The notes beneath the pieces were generated by a model, which saw only the letters and a program-made list of their open reading frames with translations, did not search any database and had not been told where the DNA came from. Positions 1 to 11,682 of a stretch of 64,000 nt of DNA are shown here, piece by piece. The position numbers and the translations under genes were made by a program. The stretch lies in the NCBI GenBank assembly GCA_028023455.1, contig JAQFVV010012446.1, forward strand, positions 5,397,501-5,461,500, read 5' to 3'. This DNA is from Epiperipatus broadwayi. Lineage: Eukaryota > Onychophora > Udeonychophora > Euonychophora > Peripatidae. Every line of letters starts with the position of its first letter. Position 1 is the first letter of the stretch.

Positions 1-2945
1 CATATCTACACATGAGGCAAGCTATCGGGATATAGCTGGAAGTGTTAGCAAACCTAAAAGGGCACCTGAAATATCTTCTTTCAATTGTTACTTGGCAACT
101 AGATGCTATATCTAGCCAATGGTTCAGGCATGTGATATATCAATTGTTATTGTAAATATGTTTTATATACATTACTAAGACATTTAATAATATGTGAATC
201 TGTGTTCATTACATTCATATATAAACACAACACTAAATAAAATAGGCTAATATAAAAAAGGGAGAACTTTCTAGGGGCACCTCAATTCTGAAGATTGACT
301 GCTATAGGAGAGAAGGAATATCCAACCCAAGTATTGTCTACCCTGAAGAAAAAATTCATAGGTCTAAGGACTTTTTGCAAATCATATTTGATCTTTATCA
401 CCATTTATGTGTCATAAGTTTTTATATCCTATTGTATATTATTGTATTATTTCAAAATACAGTTTATAAGAGTATTTGTACATGTTTGCTAATAATTAAA
501 ATTGTAAACTTATTTTGATTTGGGTTCCCACTTTAAGGTTAGTTATTGAAAATAATAACATAATAGGAAATTAAATTTCTAAGGGATTACTCACTCTAAG
601 TTATCCAACACTTAATCCTCCAGATGAAGTTTAGATGGTAGTTTTAAACTCTTCATCTAGGTTCAGCATTCAATGTTTAAGCAAATTCATATTTATTATT
701 TGATATTGACTTGTGATTATAATTCTTTAGCCTGAAGATGGAGCATATACTTTGTTTCCCTAAAATTAATAGGAAAATTAATAATAATAAAATTTAATAT
801 CAGCAATATCATGTGATCTCTCATATGCTTTTTAATATACTTTCAAGAGCAGGTTTATAAAAATCCTAATGTAGAGACATCTAATGTTCATTGAGTTATC
901 AGTGAACACCTAATGATATAGTATTATAAATTCCTATCCCCAGACTGATCAGTTTCTGGGTCTTGTTTAATCTATAATGCAATAAAGCAACTAATCAATT
1001 AAATAGTGGCATTGCCATCTGAAATTATTTGTCTGATCTACCTTTAAACCAAAATTGAATCAATTTTAGTTTATTTCCCATAAATTTTATATGGGTTGTA
1101 TGTCAGATGTTAATACTATGAAAATGTCACAACTTTCTAAATATGATCGATTACAAGTAAACAAACCTTTCTTACAATGACATATTTAATACTGTAATTA
1201 AAATATTTTCATAGATTTTAATATGCAAATATTTAGACTTTTAATAGTTTTTTTCATGTATTATATATATAAATTAAAACCACATTGTTTATATATGTAG
1301 TAAAGATCTAACAACAAGTTAGTGGATTATGCAGTGGTAGCATTGTGTATAGGTACTACAGAATTGCAGCACCTCCTATAACATTCTTAATGAGTCTGAT
1401 TTTTTTAAGTCTTTATTTATACTTGAACATTATATAATCCTTAAGCTTAATGTCAGTAGCCATTCCTTAGTTCATGAAAAAATTACAAAAAATCTTGTGT
1501 GTGGAACTATACACTTCACAGTTCCAGTGACATGGTGTTTGGCTAATGTGCACATGTCCAAGATAAGCCGCATGCTAGATAGAGATGGCATGGTTGTTCA
1601 CACAGTGTTGACCCTATTGTGCATGTGTAAAGTGGTATTTTAGACTATCAGTAAGTAAACCATTTTTTTTGTTTAGGATTTTATCGAGTTTATGCATAAT
1701 TTCTTTTATATGTTTGTTTCATTTTGCATAACATTAAGACAATAGTGAAAAATTTTTGGAAGCAGAACCCCCACAAATTTTAGATACGAGCTGCTCCTGA
1801 AATTATGAAAACAATTGATTATGAGTAAAGGAATTTATAGTCTTCCTTTACTAAACAATTTGATGATTCTTCTTTCAGATTATCATTATTTACTTGCAAG
1901 CTTTTTATATTATTATTGAAAGTTGTATAAGAGACCTAATGATTGAATATATTTATGGAAGATGTTACTTAATTAATATTCTAAAATTGTATACATTCAG
2001 TGTTACCGGATCATTGGTTCATTTTGTACTGTGAAGTCATAATGAATCATACCTCTTTTACTTTTTTGTTTAGTATCTTCTTTCTTCACAAATTATGTTA
2101 ATATTAACTGGACAAAATGCTAGCTAAAGAAAATTGAATTATTATATGAGTTAGATTTAGATTTATTGTATAAATATTCTGGTTCATCCTGGGGCTTAAA
2201 TTTTCTCTCATATTCCAATATATTTAAATGGGTACTTGATTCCAGAATGATTTAATTTATAGACCTCTAGCCTTCCTAAAAGTGTAAATTTTATTTTTTG
2301 TATTATTGAGATTTGTTTATACTTGTTTTTAAACCAATCACCAGCATTATTTGAATGATGTTACTATTGTTAGGGATGTATGGTAAGGATATTCATCACC
2401 TGTGGATTCCATAGGTGCTATTGGCCTATTATAAAATTGGTAATACATTTATTCTGAGCTTTAGTGCTATATAGTCTTCATATATTCTTCAACACTTTAT
2501 TAATTAATATTTTCAATTTGTTCATGCACATATCTGCATAATGACGTCTCCAACAGGTCTTCATAGGAAAAGCAGTAGATGAAGCCTTATCCATCAAGTT
2601 TGCTAATTTCCATCAGTGTGAGTGACTGTTTTTTTGGTCTTTGTTTTTTCCTATAATATTGATTTGGATATCCTTTCATCTATTAAATAATGAAATTAGT
2701 AACTGAGTTGCTCGATGGGAGGAGGGGGGATCATGTCTAATTGTTCCTAAGACTATTGAGATATTTTTTTACCTTTTAATATAAAATCACTAACTGGGTT
2801 AGCCTATAAGCCTAATTGCTATCTTGATAAAGAAAATCATAAAAACTAATTGAACCTGAAAAAATATTAAACTTTTACCCAATGTAGATTTGAGATCTCC
2901 TGTTAATATGTCATGAGACTTATAATATATATATATATAGGTACC
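1..2945. other. AT-rich intergenic DNA, no gene seen
   Basis: No credible coding exon, RNA gene or full repeat was recognised. The stretch is AT-rich with short homopolymers and an (AT)n run just before position 2941. All reading frames are short and of low complexity. Confidence 0.6.
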
Positions 2946-2953
2946 CTTTATAT

Positions 2954-4670
2954 GGTAAAAGCCTGAAATCTGGGCATGGCCACTTGGGGCATTGTTTACG
3001 TGTCAAAACATATAAAAATGCCATTTCGGCAGCCGTGGCCTTACAGGCTAATACAACATTTACGTATTGTATTAACCCATTGAGCTAGGCCGCTTTACAT
3101 GACATCGCACAAAAATATTACGGCCTGTTTTGTGCTTTGAAGCTATTTACGCATATTCATTCTTTTCATAGCTGATTACAGTATCGCTTGAGGGTATTTA
3201 AATTTCAAGGCAACATGACTTTTTCAAATCTCCGTAATAGAGTAATGTCATTTCGATTTAAAAAATGTTGTTAATTATTAAGAATTGTCATATGGTCCCC
3301 ACCCTTCCTGAAAAAAAGGTTAATATGTAAAAAATTGGCAAAGTGTATGTTCCAACAGGCTTCGACAAAACTCACATGCTAAGTCACATTTCAGCGTGGT
3401 GGGGAAAATATTCGAGACCACTAAAAGATCTGAGATGAACGTGCAATTTTGAAACTTTTCTTCAGATAAATTGCCGAGTAGAGAAAGTGTGTGAGATTGT
3501 GTTTGTTTTTGTTTTTATTTTGTCAGGCACACGTAATGTCCACTTTTTATTACAGCAATAAAATCGAATAAATATAATTTTAAAAAGTCCAAAGTTTGTG
3601 TCCTTTTTTTTGTTTGTTTTTTATTTCATTCGAAATTGACAAGTATTTGGATTCAATTTTTTGCAGTGGGGTTAAAATAAATGACGACTTTGGTTGACTT
3701 TTTGTTAAGAATAACAAATTATGAAATACACCCACTCCCACCCCCAAAAGCAGTTTATTGTAGAAGGCTAAAAAAAAAGGGGGGGGGGGTAATTCGAACA
3801 AAATAGAAATCAAAGTAAAAAGTGAGAAAAAGTTGTTTCAAAAAAAGAAAAAAAAGGTTAAATTCTTGACTTTTTGGTTACAATTCTTTTTCCGAGTGTG
3901 GGTGGGAGGTGGGTGTTTGAAAACAATTTTTGAATCGGCAAAAACACAAAAGTAAAGTTGGATTTAATATTAAGAAAAACAATTACGTCAACCGAAAAGA
4001 AATCAAAATTCGAAACAAGTCCCAAAGTTGATTCTCTTTTTTCAGCGCTGTTAAAATAATTGACTATTTTTGTTGTTGCCTTTTTGTTAATAATAAACAG
4101 TACGAATCCCCCCCCACCTCCCCAATTCAAAAAGCTGTTTCTCGTAGTAGCCAAAAAAAAAAGGCTAATTCAAACATAATCTAAATCAAAATGATAACAA
4201 GTTGTGTTTAAAAAAAAAAGTAAAATTAATAATAATAATAATAAGAAGAAGAAGAAGAAGAAAAACCGCATTTAGTCAAGACAAAAAAAAATAAAAGAAA
4301 GGTAGAATTAAGTTCTAAACAAGTCGCAAATAATTGTATTCTATTTTTTCGGTGGTGGGATTCAAACAAATTTTTTTGACGTGGTGAAACGGTCAGAAGT
4401 TTTCAAATGATAAAAAGAAAAAAAAAATACAATTAGCAAAATTTGTTGAAAAAATATCAGGTTCCAACTAAAACCCCAGAAAAGGTAATGAAAATGAATA
4501 TCAAAATTTGTTTAATAATAAAAATCATTCGTTTAATCGATATTAGAAAAAAAAAAACTTTGTTGTATAAAAAAAAAAAAAAGTTGTGGCGGCCCGGTAA
4601 CGTTATATTTCATTGATTTTGTCTAGCATCAACACTCCAAGCAGCTTTGCCCGGATTTCAGGCTTTTACC
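2954..4670. mobile_element. Non-autonomous DNA transposon with 23-bp TIRs and 8-bp target duplication
   Basis: The left end reads GGTAAAAGCCTGAAATCTGG. The reverse complement of the right end reads GGTAAAAGCCTGAAATCCGG, and the match continues for about 23 bp with one mismatch. The octamer ctttatat lies directly outside both ends (2946-2953 and 4671-4678), a clean target-site duplication. An 8-bp duplication is typical of hAT and a few other superfamilies, but the terminus is not one I can name. The 1.7-kb interior has no transposase and is mostly tandem low-complexity units, so the element must have relied on a partner enzyme. Confidence 0.75.
3580..4590. repeat. Tandem, strand-asymmetric low-complexity units inside the TIR element
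   Basis: About three diverged units of roughly 300-375 bp follow one another. Each has a T-rich part, a segment resembling 'ttgttaa.aataa', a C-run with 'cccaccc', then an A-run with or without a G-run (for example ten G at about 3780). Short (ATA)n and (AGA)n tracts occur near 4225-4262. The open frames here have no recognisable protein content and are treated as spurious. Confidence 0.5.
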
Positions 4671-4683
4671 CTTTATATCCCTG

Positions 4684-4870
4684 GAGTTTAGTTGCAATTA
4701 CAGGGGATTTGAACCCAGACTGATGAGTGCTGGTTCAGCATGAAATATGTTTATTGGAGATCATTTATCTTTTTTATACGTGTGCGGTCATGTATATTGG
4801 TTATAGAAGATAGACTGGATAACTGAAGAGAGTTTGAAAGTCTGGGTTCAAATCTCTTATATTTATATAT
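4684..4870 (+). mobile_element. Family C repeat with decayed hammerhead core
   Basis: This palindromic repeat contains 'actgatgagtgctgg' at about 4720, followed by a six-pair stem II hairpin closed by a G-U pair and then GAAA. It matches the intact copy at 34847-34901. Stem I and stem III are damaged here, so cleavage is unlikely. A box-B-like motif (gggttcaaatctc) sits near 4845 and appears inverted near 4707. The outer limits are approximate. Confidence 0.5.
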
Positions 4871-4918
4871 ATATATGTGTGTGTAATAATGCTAGACTAA
4901 ATGGGTTTGTAAGTAATC

Positions 4919-5080
4919 ATTAAAAGCCAGTCAACACTTAGACAATCCCAATATCAATAATAATCAACAATTTCAAATTGTTGTTCCACCTTTATTGTTA
5001 AGGAAGTTGCCTTGACAACAGTTTGAAATTGTTGCTTGTTATTGATATTGAGATTGTCTAAGTGTTGGCTGGCTTTTAAT
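4919..5080. repeat. Palindromic repeat (family E), about 65-bp arms
   Basis: The left arm starts ATTAAAAGCCAGTCAACACT. The right arm is its near-perfect reverse complement and ends in ggcttttaat. The arms are separated by about 30 bp. A single-arm fragment of the same sequence recurs at 32265-32360. No coding content is present. It is probably a small foldback or MITE-type element, but no target duplication is clear. Confidence 0.6.
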
Positions 5081-6119
5081 TATATATATATTAGAGCTTC
5101 TGGGTTACAGATATTGTCAAGAAGAGCCACAAAAATAAATTTCAGATTTTTAAATTTGAAGTAGATAATTAGATTTATTTTTTATGTAAATATATTTTTT
5201 AAATTTTAATGTAAAAATTTACATTACACCATGTATCATTACCTAATAATCACTCTGTTTATTTTATAATTCATATATATCAGCGCTATAAAAATTGGGA
5301 AATATTCTTACTTGGCCGTTTACTAATTTCACCTGTGTAATGAGTATCATTAGTACTAATGTGTTTGATAATTCTTTTAAAATTTAATCCTGAGAGGGTT
5401 GAGTGGCTAATAAAAACATAGTGTTTTTATAGAGGCCAGTCAGTTAAAGACAGTGAAGACACTAAAGAATCTGTCACAAACAGCAGCGCCTACTATGTTA
5501 TTAGAATCGGCAGAACTGTCTATATTCCTTTCAACACCAGATGAGAAGAGGCAAAAAATGTCATGTAAAAAATTTGTAAATATGATACTTTTTACTTAAA
5601 TAGGCTGTGTTTTCACATTATAAGCCACCTAAAGCTATATATATAATCTGCTGGAAATAGTTATCAAAGATTGATTTGGAAAATAGGATATAAAAAATGT
5701 GATATGGTTTATGATTATATTTGCTTTCCAGATTTACTTTTCTATTCAATAAAGTGCTATAATCAAGCAATAACACTTAAACCATTTTTGGAAATAGGTT
5801 AACATTTATCGACTGTCCCTAGCACACTTACATACTACTTCTTCCAGATCTCTTTGCACTTCTTGATAGTGGTAGAGATGGTGTGAGAATAAATACCACT
5901 GCAAACAACTTACACTTCACAATATTTTTAGATCACATTTAAATATTCACTAGTCTTACTTAGATCTCTTCTGCTTAATCATATAATTAAAGCATTTTCT
6001 TTGTCTGCACATCCAATAGTTTTCCTGTAGCATCAATGCATTAAAAAGTTTGCTAGTAATTAATAAAAGTCAGATAATTAGATGCAAAAATAATAAATTA
6101 TATATTATCAAATTTTATT
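5081..6119. other. AT-rich intergenic DNA, nothing recognised
   Basis: No gene, structured RNA or long repeat was seen. There are a few short AT runs and no frame with protein-like composition. Confidence 0.5.
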
Positions 6120-6133
6120 ATACTATTAATAAC

Positions 6134-7015
6134 ACAGAGGCAAAACTCTCCACACAATAGCATCACTCAGTGCAAGCCAGAGTAATCAATGGATGTTGGG
6201 AGGTTTGTGCATTAAAGCTCTATCTAGTGCCTACTCATTCAATATCTTCAGACTAGTTTCTATCTTGTAGCCTTCATCAGTGAGGAGCTTTTGATCTGAG
6301 AGCACTGCACCTAAATCTTAGGAGTTAATGCAACACCACAGAAGCCACCTTTTACCTTATTAGCTAACTAAAAAGCTTTGAGTCCAAATGAAAGTACAAT
6401 AATGTTTTCAACCAAAGCTCATTAGCCTATGGTCATATAGATCTGAACCCAGTCCAGCATCCATATTTTTTGGTGTCTTTGGTTTTTTAGTAACCACAGT
6501 CTCTAATCCTATTGGGTAGGCTTGTTATTAAATCACTAAGCATCACATAAACACCATCCTTTATGTCTACACAAGTCATTTACACAGAGAAAAAACTCTC
6601 CATACAATGTAAGTCAGAGTAATAAATGGATGCAGAAAGGTTTGTGCATAAAATTCCTATCTAGTGCATATGACTATATAAGTTAATGAGCTTGAATTGA
6701 AAATATTACTGTGCTTTCATTTTGGATTCAAAGTTTTATAGTTAGATAATAAGGTAAAAGGTGGTTGCTGGGTGCGAGGGATTGCATTAGATCATAAGAT
6801 CTAGGTGCAGTGCTCTCAGATCCAAAGCTTTCACTGATGAAGGCCATAAGATAGAAACTAGTCTGAGATGAGTAGGCACTATGCACAAACCTTCCTGTAT
6901 CCATTGATTATTCAGGCTTGCACTGAGTGACACTACAGTATGGAAAGTTTTTTTCTCTGTATAAGCAGTGTGTGTAGGCATAAAGAATGGTGATCATGTG
7001 ATGTTTAATCATCTA
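6134..7015. mobile_element. Family A composite: forward monomer plus inverted copy, 14-bp target duplication
   Basis: The left part (from acagaggcaaaactctcc) is a forward family A monomer. From about 6540 the sequence folds back on itself and ends in gtgatcatgtgatgttt. The 14-mer atactattaataac lies immediately outside both ends (6120-6133 and 7016-7029). Hammerhead-like cores are present on the - strand near 6270 and on the + strand near 6830 (ctgatgaaggcc.....agaaac), both with stem II damage. No protein is encoded. A - strand frame across 6787-6981 is only antisense of the repeat. Confidence 0.75.
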
Positions 7016-7059
7016 ATACTATTAATAACCAACTATCATTTAAAAAACAGATTTTTTTT

Positions 7060-7190
7060 AAAGTGCTATTTTGAAATAATCTTATTACTAATATAAATAA
7101 TGAAAATACTTCTTTTACTCATTTTATATAATACAAAACCTTATAAATCACATTTTCAAAATGGCTGATAAAAGAACGAGCTCAACAGTT
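7060..7190. repeat. Upstream copy of a 120-bp direct duplication
   Basis: Sequence from 'ttttgaaataatcttatta' to the aaagaa-gagctc stretch recurs at 8127-8248 with scattered changes. The two copies bracket the 0.9-kb repeat at 7213-8127, like terminal direct repeats or a local tandem duplication. No inverted TG/CA ends are visible, so it is not called an LTR. Confidence 0.6.
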
Positions 7191-7212
7191 TGGATGCCTC
7201 TTCATCTCTTTT

Positions 7213-8127
7213 CAGGTGATATCCAGTTTAATATTTATTTTGATAATCTTTCCTGAGATGCCATCTATACATAACCATATCATTCCAATTGTTTAGTTTT
7301 AATATCATTTACAAGAATGGGTTTAAGCATTTATTTTTATATGATGCTATGCATACAATTGTATATAATAATGGGTTTAATATTTATTTCATAATTTTAT
7401 TATCGCTTATATGCTCTCTTTATGACCTCTGACTGATTTTCACTAGTAATATATTTTTATATTCCTTTTCATTATTTGCTTCAAGTGGCAAATTCATTTC
7501 CATATGTAATGATAGTTTTCATTATTTATCATCTATTCATCCATTATTGTACTTTGATATAATCTAATCCCATAATATCTCATTTATTATCATTATATCT
7601 TTCTACCCAGAACATTTCTTTTTCACTCTGCTCTCTATTATCATCACATTAGATACTTATGGTATCATCACCACAATAGTATATTTTTATTATAAATATT
7701 ATTCTGTATACATCGGTTAACTTTTCATATACCATTGTAGTTGATATAAGCACTAGGAATGTTCCCAGAATTTATATCAATTATAAATATCTATTGTGAA
7801 TTTTTAGGACATTCTAATTGTTGAAAGATAATCTACTGACTATTCTCCCAATAGAACATAAATCAATCATGAATTAAAAATTTAAAAATTTTGATAGTTA
7901 TCAAATCTGGAAAATTATTCTCATAATCCTTAAAATTAGATTTTTGGCATGCATAAATATTTAAATGCCATTAAAACATCACATGACTACCATTTTTTTT
8001 TTTTTTTTGCACAAGCCATAAACTAAAAACTAGTCTGAGGATATTGGATGAGTAGTCACTTTTCAGGCATTTATTGATTAATATCGCTTGCACTAGATGG
8101 CATTACTGTATGGGGAGAGTTGCTACA
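7213..8127 (+). repeat. 0.9-kb dispersed repeat ending in a family A fragment (copy 1)
   Basis: The sequence beginning 'gatatccagtttaatattt' matches 31066-31955 along its length, with substitutions and small indels. Both copies end in the same truncated family A monomer (here 7974-8127), which includes gaaac/actagtc-type remains but lacks the 5' part of the hammerhead. The shared junction means the unit dispersed as one block. It has no coding potential and the family is not identified. Confidence 0.6.
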
Positions 8128-8248
8128 TTTTTGAAATAATCTTATTACTAATATAAATATTGAAAATATTTTTTTAAGTTACTTTATACAATGCAAAACC
8201 TTGTGTGTCATATTTTCAAAATAGCTGACAAAAGAAAAAGCTCTGAGG
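8127..8248. repeat. Downstream copy of the 120-bp direct duplication
   Basis: This matches 7060-7190. It is followed at about 8240-8330 by two adjacent ~50-bp units, each with 'ctgaggaa' and later 'tcaaaactg.cag', which loosely resemble hammerhead halves but do not give a paired stem II in full. Confidence 0.5.
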
Positions 8249-8444
8249 AAACTGTTGAACAATCAAAACTGCCAGTTTATTAGAAGTTCTGAGGAAGGTT
8301 TCCAAACAGTCAAAACTGGCAGCTACTTTGCAGGTGTGATAATATTACACTATATAAAGTACCTAAAAGGTTTTTCATTATTTATGTTAGTTAATAATAT
8401 AGTCAGTGTGGAAAAGTTAGTGAAAGAAGAGAGAACATTCAATA

Positions 8445-8476
8445 TTTATTGTAATTTTTATTATTACATTTTTATT
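8445..8476 (-). terminator. Cluster of three polyadenylation signals
   Basis: On the - strand, AATAAA hexamers occur at 8471-8476, 8457-8462 and 8445-8450, the first only a few bases after the stop codon of the secreted-protein gene. The 3' UTR is therefore probably very short. The hexamers are seen directly; their use is inferred. Confidence 0.55.
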
Positions 8477-8479
8477 TAG

Positions 8480-9370
8480 TTATCCCAGCAAGTTGTTTCC
8501 TAATATTCCACTATTTTCAGGTTTTCCTCCCAATAAATTTCCATTTAATATTCCATTGAGTGGCAAACTCCCACCAGTATTTGCTCCAGATAACAATTGC
8601 CCAGTTAGGCTACCCACAGTATTAATGATTGGAGCAACTGTTTTAATTGCTGGTTGCAAGTTTCCTATAGAGGGAGCAACTTGTGCTACAGTTGGAGTGA
8701 TAGCTTGTAATGCTGGAATTAAAGAAGCAATGATAGGGGCTGCTGCTATTACCACAGGTACTAATGATGGAGTTAACTGGACTGCCAGTGGTACAGCTAT
8801 AGGTGCAACTCCAGATGCAATGGATGCAAGTCCTGGAACTAATGGCACAATTGCAGGGATAGCTGGAGCAGCAGCTAGTGCTAATGGAGCAAGAGCAGGC
8901 AGTAATGGAGATAGAGCTTGCAGAAGTGGAAGCAAAGCTGGTAACAAGGGAATAATAACAGGTAAAAGTTGAATTAAGAGTGGCAATAGAGGACCCAAAA
9001 TGGGAATCACTGGGGCTAAAGCATTTGCAAGTGGTTGTAGCTCTGGCGATATGGCACTGAGCACTGGTAAAGCAGCTGGCAATGCAACAGGTAGAATGGG
9101 TGAAATTGCAGGTACTGCTACTGGGATCAATCCTGCAGCAGTAGGAGTCGCTAAATTAACAACAGGAGTTAAAGTATCAAGAGCTTGTCTTGACTTTCGG
9201 GGAAAAGGTAGATAAATAAATGGAACCTTTTGTAACTTCTCTTGTAGCTTAAAGTTATAGATCCCAGACGGTAATGGTGGCGGCAGCAGTCTGTTTTTAT
9301 TACTATCTAAAGAATTTGTTTTAACTTGTGGAAGCCATAAAATAGTCAAAATGGTCCACTTCCAATGCAT
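8480..9370 (-). CDS. Secreted, nearly charge-free Pro/Ala/Leu/Ile-rich protein, 296 aa
   Basis: The start is the ATG at 9370. It lies 8 bases inside an exon whose 5' edge is a good acceptor on the - strand (ctattttacag, AG at 9380-9379), so the longer frame that runs upstream is intronic. Residues 1-19 (MHWKW...ILTILWLP) look like a signal peptide. Residues 20-60 are ordinary and partly basic and end in a possible processing site, PRKSR. From about residue 68 to 250 the chain is built of P, A, L, I, V with a proline every 3-8 residues (about 35 of 190). Between Asp65 and Lys243 the only charged residue is Glu110. There is no cysteine, and Trp and His occur only in the signal region. The tail (252-296) becomes Gly/Asn/Leu-rich. 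I do not recognise the family. It could be a glandular, cuticular or mucus protein. A non-coding 5' exon must lie at higher coordinates and was not located. Confidence 0.7.
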   Translation of the reverse strand: MHWKWTILTILWLPQVKTNSLDSNKNRLLPPPLPSGIYNFKLQEKLQKVPFIYLPFPRKSRQALDTLTPVVNLATPTAAGLIPVAVPAISPILPVALPAALPVLSAISPELQPLANALAPVIPILGPLLPLLIQLLPVIIPLLPALLPLLQALSPLLPALAPLALAAAPAIPAIVPLVPGLASIASGVAPIAVPLAVQLTPSLVPVVIAAAPIIASLIPALQAITPTVAQVAPSIGNLQPAIKTVAPIINTVGSLTGQLLSGANTGGSLPLNGILNGNLLGGKPENSGILGNNLLG

Positions 9371-9378
9371 TTTGCTAC

Positions 9379-9389
9379 CTGTAAAATAG
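9379..9389 (-). promoter_or_regulatory. Splice acceptor in front of the secreted-protein start codon
   Basis: Read on the - strand, ctattttacag precedes the exon base at 9378. It has a pyrimidine-rich tract and CAG, and puts the ATG 8 nt into the exon. This supports an upstream non-coding exon. Confidence 0.55.
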
Positions 9390-10794
9390 AAATACATATT
9401 TAGAAATAAGAAACATAACGATTAGACAAGAAAAAAGAATACTAAATTTATTTATGTATTACACAATTACATAATAATTAGACATTAACATTATGCAAAT
9501 AGGATTTGAATTGTTAAGGTACTCTCTCTCTCTCTCTCTCTCTCTTTCTTCTTCTGTTTAATTATTTTTCATTACTAAGTAAATGCATTATTATTTTACG
9601 TCTTATACCTTATACGTATATAATATATTGCAGAATTTTGTTATTTTATATGGCAATTCACACTTCAAATGTAAAATAAATAGACAATAAAATCATTCGA
9701 AAATAAAAGTGGGGTTTATTTATTTAATTATATAAAAATGCTTAATAATTAAGTGGTTAAAAAATTTGGTCATAAGTTTGAAAATTACATCCACAGATAA
9801 CATATTAAAACATCACATGACCACCATTTATTTTCCTTGCACAAATTATTGAAATAGTGGCAATTCTCTCCATACAATAACTTTCACTAGGTGGCGCTAT
9901 TGTATGGAGCGAGTTGTTACAAAAAAATATTTCTTCAACGAAATAAAAAAAAAACTTGACAATAATAATATCAAAAATACTTCTATGTAAAACTTTTAAA
10001 GAGTCATATAAAATTGAATAATAAACAAAAGTATCATTTGTACATATATGAAGTCCATAAACAGAGTAATATATATATCGTTTCAGAAATTAAGAGTAAT
10101 ATGTTTAGGTGATTGATACGCTGGTAGTAAATCAATTGTGATGAGCATCTAAAATAGAATTAATACAATGAACAATACTGTTTAAATAACCAAAAATCAA
10201 AGAGGAGGAAGTGTTACCTATATAGCTAAATTGCCATGAGTGAGTTAGATATACATCAGCATCCTAACGAAAATGTGGCTAGTTCACTCTCCAAGCTTCC
10301 TGCAGCCCATCTCTGAATCATTGCATGTGTCACATGGCAACATAGTTTCGGCTATTTAACGTAGACATTTTGTTAATGTGTCTGGCTCATTAGTTATGAC
10401 ATAAAATGAGGCAGAGTGTTTTGTATCTTCAATATTCTCCCTGCCATCACAAAATCTTTCAAGCACTCCAAAACATTCTTGTGATTTATGAATTCACTGC
10501 TGCACATAGTTTAAATCATTTCAGAAATTTTGCTGATTTAAAACAAAATTTAATATTAATATGTTGTTTCCATTACGAGTTAAGAGACAAAACACAATAT
10601 CTCATCTCATATCGTAACTCACGATTCAGACATACTAGTGTCTTAAAATTTTTGCGGTGAATAATTCAACTATATTGCTACATAACACGTGTGTTGTTTA
10701 GAGATGGTGCAGCAGGAAGCTTAAAGAAAAAATTGATCATCTTTTCACTGGGATGCACTATGTATAACTACACAATAAAATTACAAATAAATCG
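9390..10794. other. Upstream/intronic region of the secreted-protein gene, with a short family A fragment
   Basis: A (CT)n microsatellite lies at 9521-9554. A ~115-bp miniature family A palindrome lies at 9806-9921 (acatcacatgaccacc ... tgtatggagcgagttg). A possible minus-strand donor (AG|GTAACA) is visible near 10216, which could end the missing 5' exon, but this is weak. The + strand frame at 10406-10660 has no protein-like features. Confidence 0.45.
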
Positions 10795-11660
10795 AATCAG
10801 ATGTCACATGACATAATTTAAACAAGCTTGCATTACAAATGTTTTTATTAAAGAGTTCACAAATAAACCCTTAACAAGCTTTGCAGAATATCCTCAACCC
10901 AGACCCGTTTCTGCTACACAATAAGCATACTATAATCATATATATATATAGATATATTAATAAAAAGTCAGATGTCATATGACTTATATACATAGCTTGC
11001 ATTTACAAATATGTAAAATTAAGAGCATGCTAATAAGCTCTAAACAAGCTTTTTTTAATTTTTTTTATGATAAGTGCCACTAGAAGAGAGTGCATTCAAA
11101 TCATCTTTAGGATTGTCCCCATCCTCAGACTGTTTTTGAGCTATGGCTCTTTTCAGTGAGCAGCTAGGACACCAGATTCAAAAAACTAATTCAAGCTAAG
11201 CATTTATCTAATAGTTAACTAATAACCTGTATATTTATACTTTATGTTTGTCCAATATAATAATAAATCGTGCTTTCACACTTCCAACGTAAAGCTATAA
11301 CAACAAATTGAAAATTAAATTTAATGGCTAAGCACTTTCAAGAAGATGTACTTCTCATATTCATAGCCAGTTATGATCCTTTCTTTGAAATCATTATGTA
11401 AATAAATCTGATATGCAAATTATATGCAAATGAGTCACTAAGACCATCTTTTAGATATCGCAAAACATGCATCTTTACGATTAATGGCGAAAGAGTCCTC
11501 TGCTATAAAGTATGCTTCTGTCAAGAAGATCTGAAACTTAGACATCTACATGTCTTTAAAATCAGCTCTCCAACTGAAAAAAATCATATGGGCCTGAACT
11601 TAATTCACATACTCCATAAATTAATAGGCTTAGCTATTTAATTTAGCCAAAGCCCCAATA
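10795..11660 (-). mobile_element. Family B repeat, antisense copy with decayed hammerhead
   Basis: The unit starts with cagatgtcacatgaca and an agcttgcatt.acaaat motif, which recur in the neighbours at 11683 and 59745. On the - strand near 11120-11165 it reads CTGAAAA, GAGC-CATA-GCTC, then AAAAAC: stem II is intact but the catalytic G residues are mutated. A second half-core (gaaacgggtctggg on the - strand) lies near 10905. Coordinates are approximate. Confidence 0.5.
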
Positions 11661-11682
11661 GCAAAATAATAATATTAATAAT

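Noticed and set aside
8493-9215. Two + strand frames rich in Gly/Ala/Thr
   Set aside because: They are antisense to the secreted-protein gene, which has a signal peptide, splice acceptor and polyadenylation signals on the - strand.
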